Shown here: piece by piece, positions 1 to 11,572 of the stretch
Layout: every line of letters starts with the position of its first letter
Numbering within the stretch: the first letter of the stretch is position 1
Assembly: GCA_964017065.1 (NCBI GenBank)
Contig: OZ024790.1
Location: forward strand, 5,321,294 to 5,385,293
Origin: Haliclona indistincta
Lineage: Eukaryota > Porifera > Demospongiae > Haplosclerida > Chalinidae
Length of the DNA: 64,000 nucleotides
Reading direction: 5' to 3'
The notes under the pieces: model-generated
What the model was told of the DNA's origin: nothing
What the model saw: the letters and a program-made list of their open reading frames with translations, nothing else
Database searches by the model: none
Position numbers and translations under genes: made by a program

Positions 1-148
1 AAGTTACTTTTGGGACAAAATCAATTTTCAATTCTCTGATTGCATTCATTAGCTCTGATTTTTGTACCTTGTGATGAAATTGGCAGACATTTGGTTGTCA
101 TGGAAATAACATTATGGTTTCCACTGACTAGTGTAATGATCTAATGAG

Positions 149-3100
149 AAAGAAGAAGATCGTCGAGAACGACAAAGCGAAGATATCGGAGTTGATAGTT
201 GAACTAGACCAGAAGAAGAATGAAGCTCTACAGACAGCTTGGCAGCGTGTTAACCAGGTCAGTAAAGATAAGATATGAGTGGTTTTGTTGTCAGAGTTGT
301 AATGGACTTTGTAGTTTTAGCTGCCATTGTAAGTAGAGAACCATGGCATCAGTTTGTTAGTGGAATCCTTCTATAACGGACAAGTTGGGAAAGTGCTTTT
401 TGTCAGTTATGTTACATGGAGGTTCAATCTGTATTGTTATGTACATCAGTATTGCATCAGTATTGTCTGTCATATGAGGTGTCTGGTTCCACTGTATATA
501 TATACAAGGGAAATTCCCATGCAGCTGGCTTTAGAGTGTTCAAGTATTCCCAGTGTGAGAACGGATGATATTACTATTGGTACTCATATTTCACTGTCAC
601 TCCAGAACCCATAATGAGAAATAGTGTCTTAACGCTCAATAGGCTTGTAGAACAAATATTTCCAATATATTATTACGTAAATGGCTAAGCATTACTGTAG
701 CTTGTAGCCATAAGCTAACTTGTGACATGGTTTCTTTCTTCTCAGGATTTTGGCAGCATATTCTCCACTCTACTGCCTGGTACAAGCGCCAAGCTGGCTC
801 CTCCAACTGGTCAGACTGTACTAGACGGGCTAGAGGTGAAGGTAGCCTTTGGAGGAGTCTGGAAAGAAAGCTTGACAGAGCTCTCAGGCGGACAAAGGTG
901 AGATAAGAGAGAGATATGTAGAATATAATATTGTGTGATGTGCTTGTATTATTAGGAGTGGGATGAATGTACAAAGTAAATTATCAGACATTCCTTTGAA
1001 CAAACAAGTGAATGTTCGAATCATTCTTTGTGCGTTCCTGCTAACTTTTTGACAAATAACTCATTTTCTGATTAAAAGTGTTCTCAAATACAATGCATAT
1101 AAACATAGTATTATTGTGCTATAGAGGGTGTGAAACAAAAACTTTGAATATTTTGTTTACGAATGAAAATCAGAATGTTCAAACCTTTGTCCCGGCCCTA
1201 TGTATGATGGATACAACTGCTGGGCAAGCAAGCAGGCTTTGTGCACATAGAGGGGGTCCCCAACATCACTTCCAGAAAGAAAACTGAGAAGAGAAAATTG
1301 AATTTGCTTTTTCAAACCATTTTCTGAGTATTGTGTATGTCATACAGTATGGTGTAGGCCCCATATTTTCCCTTGGCTTGTATGAAACCTTGTGTACAAA
1401 GATAACAGCACGTCATAAACTGTGTCTTCATGTGGGTTGACCCAGTTTCTATGTTGTGGCTGTGTGTTACTTACCCTGTAGATATGGATGTCACACCAGC
1501 TTCCTGGATACACAGTTCAATAGTCTGTGTATCCAGACACTAATTTGTAGAATGTGGAAACCTGAGAAGTTTCCACTATATCCACAAAGACAACCGGATG
1601 TTATCTTAAAGAGTGAAGTAGTTAGTTAGTGAGCCATAATGGTTAATGATAATACCATCTTAGTAAATTATGTCATGGGTATATAGTAATATTAAAATGT
1701 GCATGGCTTCATGTTGTGGAACTTATCTGTATTACTGACTAGTGGTGCAACACCATCAGTGGCTGGCTCCACTCCAGTATTGCTGTCTGCTAGTAGTGTA
1801 GTATGGTGTCCATGAATGATAATTATTGCAGTCTCTATAGCTCTGAGCCAACTAGGGCGGAGCATGTAACTTTAACCCGTGCATCCACCGTGTTCAGCTC
1901 GTTGTTGGGTGTGTCACTGTTGGCGTGCTTTCTTCAGATTCTTCTGGTTTGGAAAATATGGCGAATTTTGAGGGGTCTTGTACCCAGCTTTTCCGGATTG
2001 TGTGTCTGACTGCAGCTATCCAGGTAAGACTGAGAAGCTTCCTAGCAGTAATTCCTACAACTTCAGAATGCTTGCTATTGACCGATAGACAGAAGTTACT
2101 GCAGCCTTGTGTACCAGGTCAGTGACAGCGCTACCAAGCCCTGCAGTACTGCTCTATGGTCTGGCTAAGTCAGCGTTACGGTCGCTTGGTTCTCTCCAGG
2201 CTTTTGTCCACGCTCGCTCACTGCTTCTTCCTCCTGCAAGCCTCTCAGGCCCCTTCAGCTAGACATGCACGGGCACTACAAACATTATTATCATCCACAC
2301 AGTTCATATCTTTTCAAAAAAAAGTTGTTTACTCATCGGCTCCTTTGATCTTCAAAGCGCCGACACTGGAAACTTGTAAAGATAAAGGTTCCGACTCCAA
2401 GCTGTCAAAGGCGGTGGTTTCATGGTACTTGAATGCCGCCTGCGTCTCATTTCATGTACAGAAACCATTATAACTTGTGTTATTATAATTATTAATAAGT
2501 AGTCACTTACCATGAATATTAATGAGTCCAGTGTTCTCATTAGGCTGTTTGAGCAGTGCTGCACCACTTGATTATGGTAATGCACCACTTGAATTCTGCT
2601 TTATTTGGGGTGATTTTGTGCTTGAAATCATAGTTACAAACTGTACACATTCCAAAAGTGCTACATTTTGGTTAATGTATGTCCCTGCATCACTTGAATG
2701 TTCAATCCTGGAGAGAACACTGAAAGAGTCGTTGCATTTTTGCATCATTTCAGTGGTTAAAGGGATAGCAGCATTTGGATCTTCCATGCTGAGTTTATCA
2801 GCTTATAGAATGACATTAGGTTTGCTAACAGAGCAATGCAAAGTGTTTCAAAGACAGGGTCAGCAGAGCAATTGCTCCCATACTCAGACTACAGAAACAA
2901 GATGAAATACTGAAAGTAAAATATTATCACCTTACCGGGCAATCTTAACGCAGCTACCGTATAGCGAGAAATTTTGGTGGCCAAAATTTTGACGAATTTG
3001 CTAAGAATAGATTTTGGCGGTTAATATTTTGGCGAATTGATGCCAAGGCGGATAGACACATGCACAATCATTTCATTTTGGCGGTTAAAATTTTGGCGTT

Positions 3101-6100
3101 TCGTGTGCAATTCGCCAAAATTTTGTCCGCCAAAATTTCTCGCTGTACGGTTGATACTCATGCACTGCGCAAATAGCCATTTTACATGTATTGCTGCAAA
3201 ACGTCATATCATGAATATTAATTAGCAAAATTGTCTTGCTCCTCTCCATTAAACTGCTTCCACCCTCACTGCATGACTCATTTTCGATGCAAAACTGTCT
3301 CTGGCGTAGAGAGAAGCAATCAGCCATAGCTGTAAGATACCCAAGACATTGGCAATGCCAAGTGCTTCGTTTAGACTTTTGCTTTCCTTTCCGATGCATC
3401 GATATTGCCAATGATTTCGAATCTTTTTACCAATAATATCTTAACTAAGTCCTGTCCAAGTTTTATAGCTGCAACTCTGTCTCCATAGCTACAATCGAGA
3501 CTTTGCATGATGAAAGAGTCTTATGACCCTACATGCAAGGAATACTCGAGATGAGATATACAATCATGTGATACACATTAAGGTCGAGAGACCACATACA
3601 TTACCTGAAGCCATACAAATTGCCTGCTATCTCTTAATACTTCCTGTTCGTTATGTCATAAATTATTCTTTCAGTACAGGGGGTTCCAGTACTAAAAGTT
3701 TCAGACCCGAAACCAAAAAAAAAGAGGGTGGGTGGGTAAAGACCATTTTGGAAAAAAGTCCATTTATTGAAAAATAGTACAGGCATTTTTAGGAGTTTAT
3801 ATCTATTTCTGACCAGATATGTGCATAATTTCTACTATCATGTCCATTAAATCAGTTTATTTTCTGACAATATTCACCGGTAGAGGTCTAGCTGAACTGC
3901 ATGGTAATAATCAATCATTGTTCATGTTGATTACAGTGATAAATCAGTGTTCAGCAGGTCCTCATGCAGTAAGTAAACGTAATTATTATACATAATAAGA
4001 AATTTATATTGTTTTGAAATCAATAATGTAAGATATCTTGCTGTCATGGCTTGCCGCCTAAGTCGCTTGCTCTTTTGTGTTCTGCTATGTAGTAGTCACT
4101 GAGGGCTGTTGTTTCAAAACCACAGCCACAGTAACAGCGCTTTTTTCTGCTACTGCACTTCCATAGCCATCGTGCGAAGTATTCGCGATCGTTGCATGAA
4201 TATTAAGTACGTGGTATTGCGTGAATATAATTAACACCATGAATAATCAAGTGCTGATTATGAATTCATTATAATGATGCAAAATCACAGTCTTATTATA
4301 TTTATTTTTGTTTCCTCTCTGTTTAACTTTACTCGTTTGCCTTGTTTCTTGACACACAATGTTTCAAGATAATGATGCAAAATGACGTAGTGCGTGGTGG
4401 GTAACGGGTGCAGACTGAAAAATTGGCTGAAATCTCCGATGCTGGAACCCCCATGTCAGTAGATTCCTCGTTCTGTTGACTTGCTATTAACATGTTTAAG
4501 AGCAAGTACATCGCTCGTGTGGCTTGTAACAAAGGAACCACACCACTAGATTCTTCACAAACACCAAACGAGCTTCTAGTATACAACAAATGACACTATG
4601 TTAATCTGTTAGACAGCGTTCTGAGCAATAATTAGAAACCTAAGAGCCTTTTCAATGTAGTGTCCGAGCATGGCGAAATTCTATGATAAATAGCGTGATG
4701 GTTTCTAAATAATGTAAATCTGACTGAATGCACTGTAAAACCAGCATGCAAGTACTATAAAACTTTTTCAGTTGAAGTCTGCACACAAAACCATAATCTG
4801 AGCCAAAAGATCGGATTCTATATGAGCAAATCTGTTATACCCTACCTACTGCAAGAGTGCAAATTCTGAAAAAAATCTCCATGCATCACTAAACTGTGGT
4901 CTGAGCTGAACTCATGTCAATCTCTTAGGTCAGTTTAAATCTAGCTGTCCCTACCGCCCACAGGATAAGAATTCCCTGTGTGATAATTCATTCATCACTT
5001 CCAGTAATGTTCACTTCCAATAATGTCCAACCTAGTGATGCTTAGCAACACTGGTAAATGAATGGGTGCATGTGCACTTATAGTGTTTCATTACTTCCTC
5101 TGTGTCACTGGTAGCTGCTCCTAGTAGGTTTGTTAGAAAAACATGTATAGACATTAATGTATGGGTGGGGATTCCTGAAAGTCTATACATAACAATTTTG
5201 TTTGGGAAACATTCCCCTTCTGAAAGCATTATTATTTTCCAAACCTGCTCCAGTTTATGTACTCGACAAGCTTGGTAGTGCTTTGTACAGCCTTATTCTC
5301 TTCACAGTATCCTAATGCAAATGATTAATAGTGATGATCATTAATTGGTTGGTACAGTAGACCCTCGCTAATCGAAGTTCGAACCCTGGCTAGTCCAAAC
5401 CCTCACTAACCCAATAGACAAATTTAGTTGTGAATATCATTATGAATGTCATTAGCATTGTTCATCTACTTGTTTCACCAGGAGTATATAATCTTACCAA
5501 GAGTATCGAACGCCAATTGGCACTTTAGAAACACTCTGGGAAAGTAGCGTGACAGAAACGTGATCTGATGACGTATACGCCTACACTGCAGGCTAGCCAT
5601 TGACGTCATCGATGTTCAGCAACGATGATAGCCAAGCTTTTTAGATGATAATTGGACTGTTGCAGGCGAGAATATAGCGAGAATATAGTAGACACGTTTG
5701 AATATAGTAGACTGTTGCAGGCGAGAATATAGTAGACACGAAAAATGCTGAGAAAACAGAAACACGTGCTAGTTATGCTTTTTAATTGAAGAATAAGAGC
5801 AGCAGCGAGCTCTTTCCATCAGAGTGCGTTTGTCTACAAAATCACATTGTCGATGTTCGGTGACTAACGAACGCCTGCTTGAAGTTGAGGTATCTCGTCA
5901 ATAAAGAGCCTGAGTAGCTGTATTTTCCATCATGGGTGCTTGCTTCCTGCAGGACACGCCTTCGTTGTGACACATTCATGGATTGTGCATAACGCTTTCG
6001 TCACAATGCGTAAAATATCTCACGTGCTGGTCATGTTATTTTCCCGAGAGTGTTTCTACAGTGGTAATTGGCGTTTGATACTCTTATTTACTCTTGGTTT

Positions 6101-7741
6101 CACTAGTCCAAACTAAGACACTAGTCCTAACAGTTTTCCTGTTGGCAGGGAACCTAGCCGCGAGGGTCTGCTGTGTATTGTAACTTTTACTGCATAAATG
6201 TGGATTCACAAAACCTCCACGAAGCTGACAGTGTATAATGCATGAGCCCCTTTTACATGATTTGTTGCCACTGGATGAGATTTTGGGTTCTTCAAATCTA
6301 CCCTTAACAATATGGAAGTAATGTGGTGGATTAATGAATACCTAATTTGTTGTTGTGGTATTATGGATCATGATGAGGTAACAGGGCTTAATTGTGTGGG
6401 TTTTGACACCTTTCAACTTCCTTCCAGGTCACTTGTAGCTCTTTCATTAATCCTCTCTCTCCTGCTGTTCAAACCTGCTCCACTATACATTCTTGACGAG
6501 GTGGATGCTGCGCTTGACCTCTCTCACACTCAGAACATTGGTCAGATGTTGAGGAGCCATTTTAAGTACTCTCAGTTCATCGTAGTGTCACTGAAGGACG
6601 GTATGTTCAGCAATGCCAACGTGCTCTTCAAGACCAAGTTTGTAGATGGTGTGTCAACAGTTGCAAGGTATGATAAATTTATCGCGCTCTCTCTTTCTCT
6701 CCCTTATTCTCTCTCTTCCTCCATCCCTCTCTTACAATACAAGAGGTTTTTTAGTGATACAATATCTGAAAAACATACTGCATTAAATTATCCCAACTTT
6801 CCTCAAAACACTTACTCTATCACTCACATCCTAGTGTAACTGTACAGTAAGGAAATACTCAACTATGTCACAAGTTTGGCATAGTTGATGTTAATTTCTT
6901 ACTATTGTTGACCATCAAACTTAACTCTCTGTAGTAATAATTGCTTTAGTCGATTTTTCTCAAGTTTAGAGAGCCTGTTCGACAAGCTTCAGCTTCTTAC
7001 AATAGAAAACCCTCGAGCCCGTAGCTTTTTTGCAGCCCGTAGCTGAAGACTGAGGTATTGAACTGCCATTTTTGGCATACTAAACTCTTAACAAGACACG
7101 ATAGCTACACCTGAGAGAACGATGGCATAACAGGCTAAACTGTGACGGGAGGGCACCCCCTCTACACGTAAAAACTGTTAACGGGAAAGATCATGTGATG
7201 CTCTCTCATTAACATCTCTCCCGATAACATTCTTGTTCTCTTCGTATCTCATTTCTCTGTTGAAACCAGTGTTTTCAGTTTAAGCTAATTTCTTTGAAGT
7301 AATACTTATTAACCTAATACATTGAAAGAGATTATCGTTAGTTGTTGATTTTGAGGAGATGATGCCTCTTCTGTTCTTATCCTTGCTTCTGTATCTACGT
7401 AGTTCTTTAAACCTCCGAAGTTCACAATGAACCTTTAGCCGAACCCTTGACATAAAAACATTTTTGGATACATGATGTAACAATGCTAATGATATTTCAT
7501 AGAAACATAATGTTATTCACAAGCTTGTAATTAAGTTTAGAACTTGTGAGTAATGATAATTAAATTTCTCTCTCTCACACACTGTAGGTATGTCAATCCA
7601 CGAGCATCGTCAGGTGTTTCCTCTCGAGCTCACGAAGACAAAGAGAATGGTGATGGCCACAGCACAGCGACCAAGCACACCCAACCCGCTAGCAACAGAG
7701 CAAAGAGGCCTCGCACAACTCAACCACAGACTAGTTATTAA
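149..7741 (+). CDS. SMC2: SMC2 condensin subunit, C-terminal part (5' end outside window)
   Basis: SMC2 is an ATPase core subunit of condensin, which compacts mitotic chromosomes. Four exons are visible: about 149-257, 746-897, 6428-6667 and 7588-7741, with phases 0, 2 and 2 joining cleanly. They encode the end of the second coiled coil and the C-terminal ABC head: [12 protein letters not shown], the signature LTELSGGQR, the Walker [21 protein letters not shown], and [13 protein letters not shown]. These match animal SMC2 almost residue for residue. The last exon encodes a basic, low-complexity tail ending QPQTSY. The first visible exon's acceptor (AG at 147-148) is my choice; the sequence upstream is intronic. 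The 5.5-kb intron before exon 6428-6667 contains the left part of duplicated unit A and several transposon insertions. Two further copies of the last two exons lie downstream at 15 and 23 kb, so alternative 3' ends are conceivable. Confidence 0.93.
1475..1539 (-). other. Possible orphan exon at the left edge of each repeat unit
   Basis: Between the acceptor-like AAATTAG and the donor ACAGG|GTAAGTAA on the minus strand, 21 codons read [20 protein letters not shown]. The stretch is repeated almost unchanged near 12.57-12.63 kb (unit B) and 20.63-20.70 kb (unit C), where the first codon becomes TGA. Its phase does not join to the candidate exons near 11.5 kb, so I cannot place it in a gene. The repeat conservation may reflect recent duplication only. 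Confidence 0.2.
2957..3150. mobile_element. Short inverted-repeat element (CCGTATAGCG family), copy in unit A
   Basis: The 194-bp element starts CCGTATAGCGAGAAATTTTG and ends with the imperfect complement (CAAAATTTCTCGCTGTACGG), with TTTTGGCG words repeated inside. It has no coding capacity, so it is MITE-like. It interrupts sequence that is continuous in units B and C (CGCTGCTAGATACTC in B). A TA target duplication with one changed base is plausible. A relative sits in the polymerase theta intron at about 37.58 kb. Confidence 0.75.
3677..4455. mobile_element. hAT-like non-autonomous insertion in unit A
   Basis: The insertion of about 779 bp is bounded by CAGGGGGTTCCAG and CTGGAACCCCCATG and flanked by TCAGTA on both sides (3671-3676 and 4456-4461; possibly 8 bp with one mismatch). 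Units B and C have the uninterrupted site (CTGTCAGTAGATTAC in C). Terminal CAGGGG and a target duplication near 8 bp are typical of hAT transposons. No transposase frame is visible inside. Confidence 0.7.
5479..6096. mobile_element. Long-TIR MITE with 7-bp target duplication, copy 1
   Basis: The 618-bp element has terminal inverted repeats of about 75 bp (left end CAGGAGTATATAATCTTACC, right end ...TACTCTTG). It is flanked by perfect GTTTCAC repeats at 5472-5478 and 6097-6103. The interior has no transposase. It lies in unit A only; B and C lack it. It landed inside an older element whose ends, CAGTAGACCCTCGC and GCGAGGGTCTGCTG (about 5354 and 6175), resemble pogo/Tigger-type repeats. Confidence 0.85.
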
Positions 7742-7934
7742 AACCAGAGCTAGTTATTAACCCTACAGACAGCTATGCACACTTATTACTGTTTAATTCT
7801 TGTTTTCCAACACATTGTGTTATTCCGATGTATTGCAATCTTATAATAATCTCTTCATTATTCAAATGCACATGAAAATAAGATTTGCATGATACAGAAT
7901 TAACTCTATTTATAAGCTACATGAATGTTCTTGG

Positions 7935-8785
7935 TTATTTTGGACAAGTTACTTGTCCAGTTGTTGATAGTTTGCAGTTTATGCCGTTTCCAAAGTTCAC
8001 TACAGCCAGTACAGCAGCTGCTTGCGGGTGACCAGAGAATGTTGCTGCAATCCACTCCCTTTGTTTTGCTACAGATCGGTTCAAACTATTAAACATTGAT
8101 CTCAATTGATGGTGAAAGTCTTGGGAGTTCCTGTAGATGTCCATGAAGTTGCACAGTGCGTTCACACTGGCAGTGCTTGTTGCTGGAGTGGAGCAGTTGT
8201 AAAAATTAGCAGGTGCATTACTGACAAATTTCATCTGCAAAAAGCCATGAGAGAGAAGAAAATCAATCACTAAAATTTTCTTGCAGTCTAGTACAAAATA
8301 GAGGTAGTTAGCAGCTGCTTACCCATTGACATGTATTGTTCAAGACACCGTCCACTATTGCTTGGATCACTATGGTTTCTGCTGATGAGTTGGTGATCTC
8401 CACATGTTGTTGCACCTCGTCCCTTTGACTAGCTAGTTCACAGATACTGTGGACAGCACTCGTGTAGCTTCTCCGGTTGGGGCCATTCAATGGAGAGAAA
8501 TCTAGTCTCGCTGTAGTTATCTGCACAAACACAAAATGATAATAAATCACCTATTCTAGTGATGCAATAGATAGGCTTGTGTAAGCACGTGTTCCTGCAG
8601 CTCACCGATATTCTGGAAAGAAGGTTCAGGCCAGAATAAAACGCCTGTGGTATGACTATCTGGCTCGTGCCTTCCATCATCATGTTTGGAGTGGGCATCG
8701 CTACAACGCTCAACTTGCTGCATATGATCAGAACGCAGCTGATAGATGCAATAAGGAAACTTGTTGGAGATGATGTTGGCGCCAT
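7935..8785 (-). CDS. Small secreted protein of unknown family, copy A
   Basis: Three exons, 8785-8606, 8520-8323 and 8234-7935, all phase 0 with GT-AG introns of 85-88 bp, encode 225 residues. The start at 8785 (MAPTSSPTSF) opens a typical signal peptide with the hydrophobic core FLIASISCVLIIC and a probable cleavage after KLSVVA. The mature part has six cysteines (in SICEL, NNTCQ, YNCST, ALCNF, INCKL and TCPK) and three N-glycosylation sequons (NNT, NSS, NCS). There is no TM segment after the signal, so it is probably secreted and disulfide-bonded. A TATAAAAG box lies about 80 bases upstream of the ATG. I do not recognise the family. A 66-residue open frame on the opposite strand is conserved only as the complement of exon 1. 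All three copies in the window are intact, which argues for selection. Confidence 0.8.
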
Positions 8786-8865
8786 TGAAGAAGATTTTAT
8801 GAGAGATGTCTTTCTTACTAAGGCTGTAAATACTGTTCCCGGTGAAGATTGAAGACTGAGCACCT

Positions 8866-8873
8866 CTTTTATA
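8866..8873 (-). promoter_or_regulatory. TATA box of the secreted-protein gene, copy A
   Basis: TATAAAAG reads on the minus strand, 81 bases before the ATG at 8785. The same box is at the same distance in copy B and 10 bases closer in copy C. Its retention in all three copies supports this start for the gene. Confidence 0.65.
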
Positions 8874-11088
8874 GCATCGAGCTGTTGATCGAGAAGCTCT
8901 TCTACACCCACGTGGCCGTGTGCACACGCGCGTGTGTCTGTCGTGATATCATTTTTATGCGGCTAATGCTTCATCTCCATTGTTTCCTCTGTCACAATCT
9001 TATAGAATCGTGTTTCAACATGAGACTGTCATTCTGCATTATTTTTGGGTTACTCAGTGGTAGTTCAGTGCACAAACTTTGTAAAAAGGAACCAATCCTG
9101 AGAACCAAACTATCTTAGCTTAAATTGTCAGCCTAACTATTTTGTGAGAACATCGTGCTACAAGGTGTATTAAGTAAAAATAATGTGCTCTAGATTGGTG
9201 TCAAGACAGCAGGACTGAATTGTTGCCGCAAGCTGGTGCATGTAGTCAGTAACAACATGGTCCTCAAGCAACGCTTTAATTATAACTCCATCATATAGTT
9301 TATTGACTTAATGTTTTTACTAAGAGAAACATAAGTCAAGATACTTGACAAACCTGTGAGACTGAAATGTTACAAAAGTCATGTTATTACAACTGTATTT
9401 CCCGGTCCTGCACAGTATATTCAAACTTTTTCCGGTCCTGCACCAGGTTTTATTGATTAATTGTATTTTTCATAATACTAATTTGAAAATTAATTATGCT
9501 ATCCTTTAACAAGATACGTGGCTCTGCATCTCCTCTATGTGCAGGCAATCATATAATTATGCTAGGTGCGTTCCTGGGGCTGCACTATTTGCACACCTGA
9601 GTCAAAAAATCGTGTTGACACACTATAGACAGTAAACACAGTATATGCATGATTTATTCATGACATTTGTGCAAGCAACTGTCTGTCACTATGGTAACAT
9701 TCAACACTATTTTTCTAAACCGAACCTATTCCCACAGTTAAAGAATCATGCATGCCTGTATTTGTGTATGTTGTTACCATTGCTGGAATAGTGTAGTATA
9801 GAACATGCATCCGCCCATTCCCAGCACAGTTTAGCTAGTAAAGAAATTTGATACGATTGACACCATGTTTATGACATGCACTTCCATGTAATACATGCCA
9901 CATCAAGTCAGCTATGCAATCAATTCAGTGAGTTCCGTGAATGTGTGAGTTCCGTGAATGTTTAGCTATGACAAAAATAGCTTGAGAGCAACAAAGCCTG
10001 TTTTGCTGTGTGTGCATGTGCTTTTTGCTTGTTTCTTTTGTTATAAGAGAATTTCTGTGTTACATTATTGGACACATGCATGCATCATCTTTCAATAGCG
10101 GGGTGCTTAAAAACTGAGCATTGCTAGATAGCTAAAATTAATATCAAAATAATTATTTCCAGAGAATTATTAGTTATCACAGTTAATGTATTTTTATTGG
10201 TTTCCTGCTTTTTAGTGTTAATACTATACAATGTTGGTGACTAAAGTACTATGGATACCTACATGGCTTGTCTGTAACCTGTGAGAAAATTATAATACTG
10301 AGAGAAAGTATATATTTCATAATTGAATTGAGTTAGAAAGTTCTGTCACCATAGATAGAATGACTTACAATTTTTCCCAATCACCTAGGCAACTAACTAC
10401 TTCAAAGCTAATGTTTGCACTTGCTAGGTTTGGGGATAAAATGAGTTATGATTAATGAGCTATAAGGTATGACCTAACTTTTTGGATATGAAAATGTTGT
10501 TATTACAACTTAGCTCTTATACACTTATACATAGCTTAATTGATATCTCATTTTGATGAGCTTGTGTATGACAAGATGACATTTAGCAATAGTGCATGTA
10601 AAAACAAGTATCTCTTGCTTGCAGCAAATTACTTGTTATTTAAGTTTGCAAGGTGCAATATGTCTAGCCAGTGGGTCGCTCCTGAGCAATGAATGTTTTT
10701 TATAGATTTTATGAGCTTTACAGGATATGAATGTTCCAAAAATTTATATATATATTTTTAAAAACAAACTGACAAAATAGTGCAACAAACAAAAAAAACT
10801 AAACTAAAAGGGAAAGCAAGGTTTACAAGACAAAATAATTTTCAACAGCAGTCCCAAGGACTGAGGCTGCGTTGCCTCTCTGAACAGCCACCGACAAACG
10901 CTGAGTCAAATAAACATATGAATTCCTCTCCAATAGGCAGCGGCTCATTCTCCTCCTCAAAATTTAAGTTGTCAATTTATAGCTTGACATTGCAATTAGC
11001 TAAATATCTTTGCATGACTGCATGCTTTGAAAATAATTATTTTTAGCAAGATATACTAGCTCACTACGTACACAGTGTAGTACAAATG

Positions 11089-11572
11089 TCATGCAGTAAC
11101 TTGTGAGAATGCGGTAGCCAGGGTTTCTCCTTGGTCCCCTGGTCCTTCTTTGCAGTTGGATAACCCCTTTACAGTGATGTGTTTCTCAAAGCAATATTTC
11201 ATATCCTGAATACATACACTGCACAGTTGATATAAAGTGAGCATCCATGACATCAATACAATTGGGAGCAGTGTAGCTATATAAACTCAAGCCATTTATG
11301 TTAACAGCACTTGTGTATCTATGACAACGAGGTTATACCTAAGTTAGAGTGTCTCATGTATAATCTGTATACCTGCCAATTACATGTGTGCATGTAAATG
11401 ACTAACATCCTGATGCCCTATAATATCTTACCTTACCTGCCGTCATGTGCAGCATAGGATATGGAAATAGGGTCTGTTGTTGATGTGTTTTCTGCATGTC
11501 CTCTAACCGACCAAAACCAGGAACAGTGGAAGCAATTGCTCCTCCAAAAATAGCAGTGGGGCAGTACTCAGA
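11089..11572 (-). other. Candidate two-exon coding remnant in unit A (decayed in B and C)
   Basis: In unit A, exon 11572-11432 (SEYCPTAIFGGAIASTVPGF onward to HMTAGK, 47 codons) has an acceptor TTTTGTAG and a donor GGTAAG|GTAAGA. It joins in phase 0 to exon 11205-11089 (DMKYCFEKHITVKGLSNC, ending SQVTA and TGA). Both look protein-like. The matching stretches in unit B (about 19.45-19.93 kb) and unit C (about 27.35-27.79 kb) carry a one-base frameshift in the second exon. C also has a frameshift in the first exon and an in-frame TGA. No start codon or upstream exon is identified, so this may be the 3' end of a broken gene. I do not recognise the product. Confidence 0.3.

Noticed and set aside
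1803..2473. Several short plus-strand frames in the unit A insertion, including a possible first exon [22 protein letters not shown] before GTAAGA
   Set aside because: No partner exon could be joined, and the stretch is absent from units B and C. Too weak to call.
8652..8852. 66-residue plus-strand frame (MTIWLVPSIIMFGVGIAT...) conserved in all three units
   Set aside because: It is the complement of exon 1 of the secreted-protein gene. The minus strand has matching splice sites, signal peptide and TATA box, so the plus frame is best read as a shadow.
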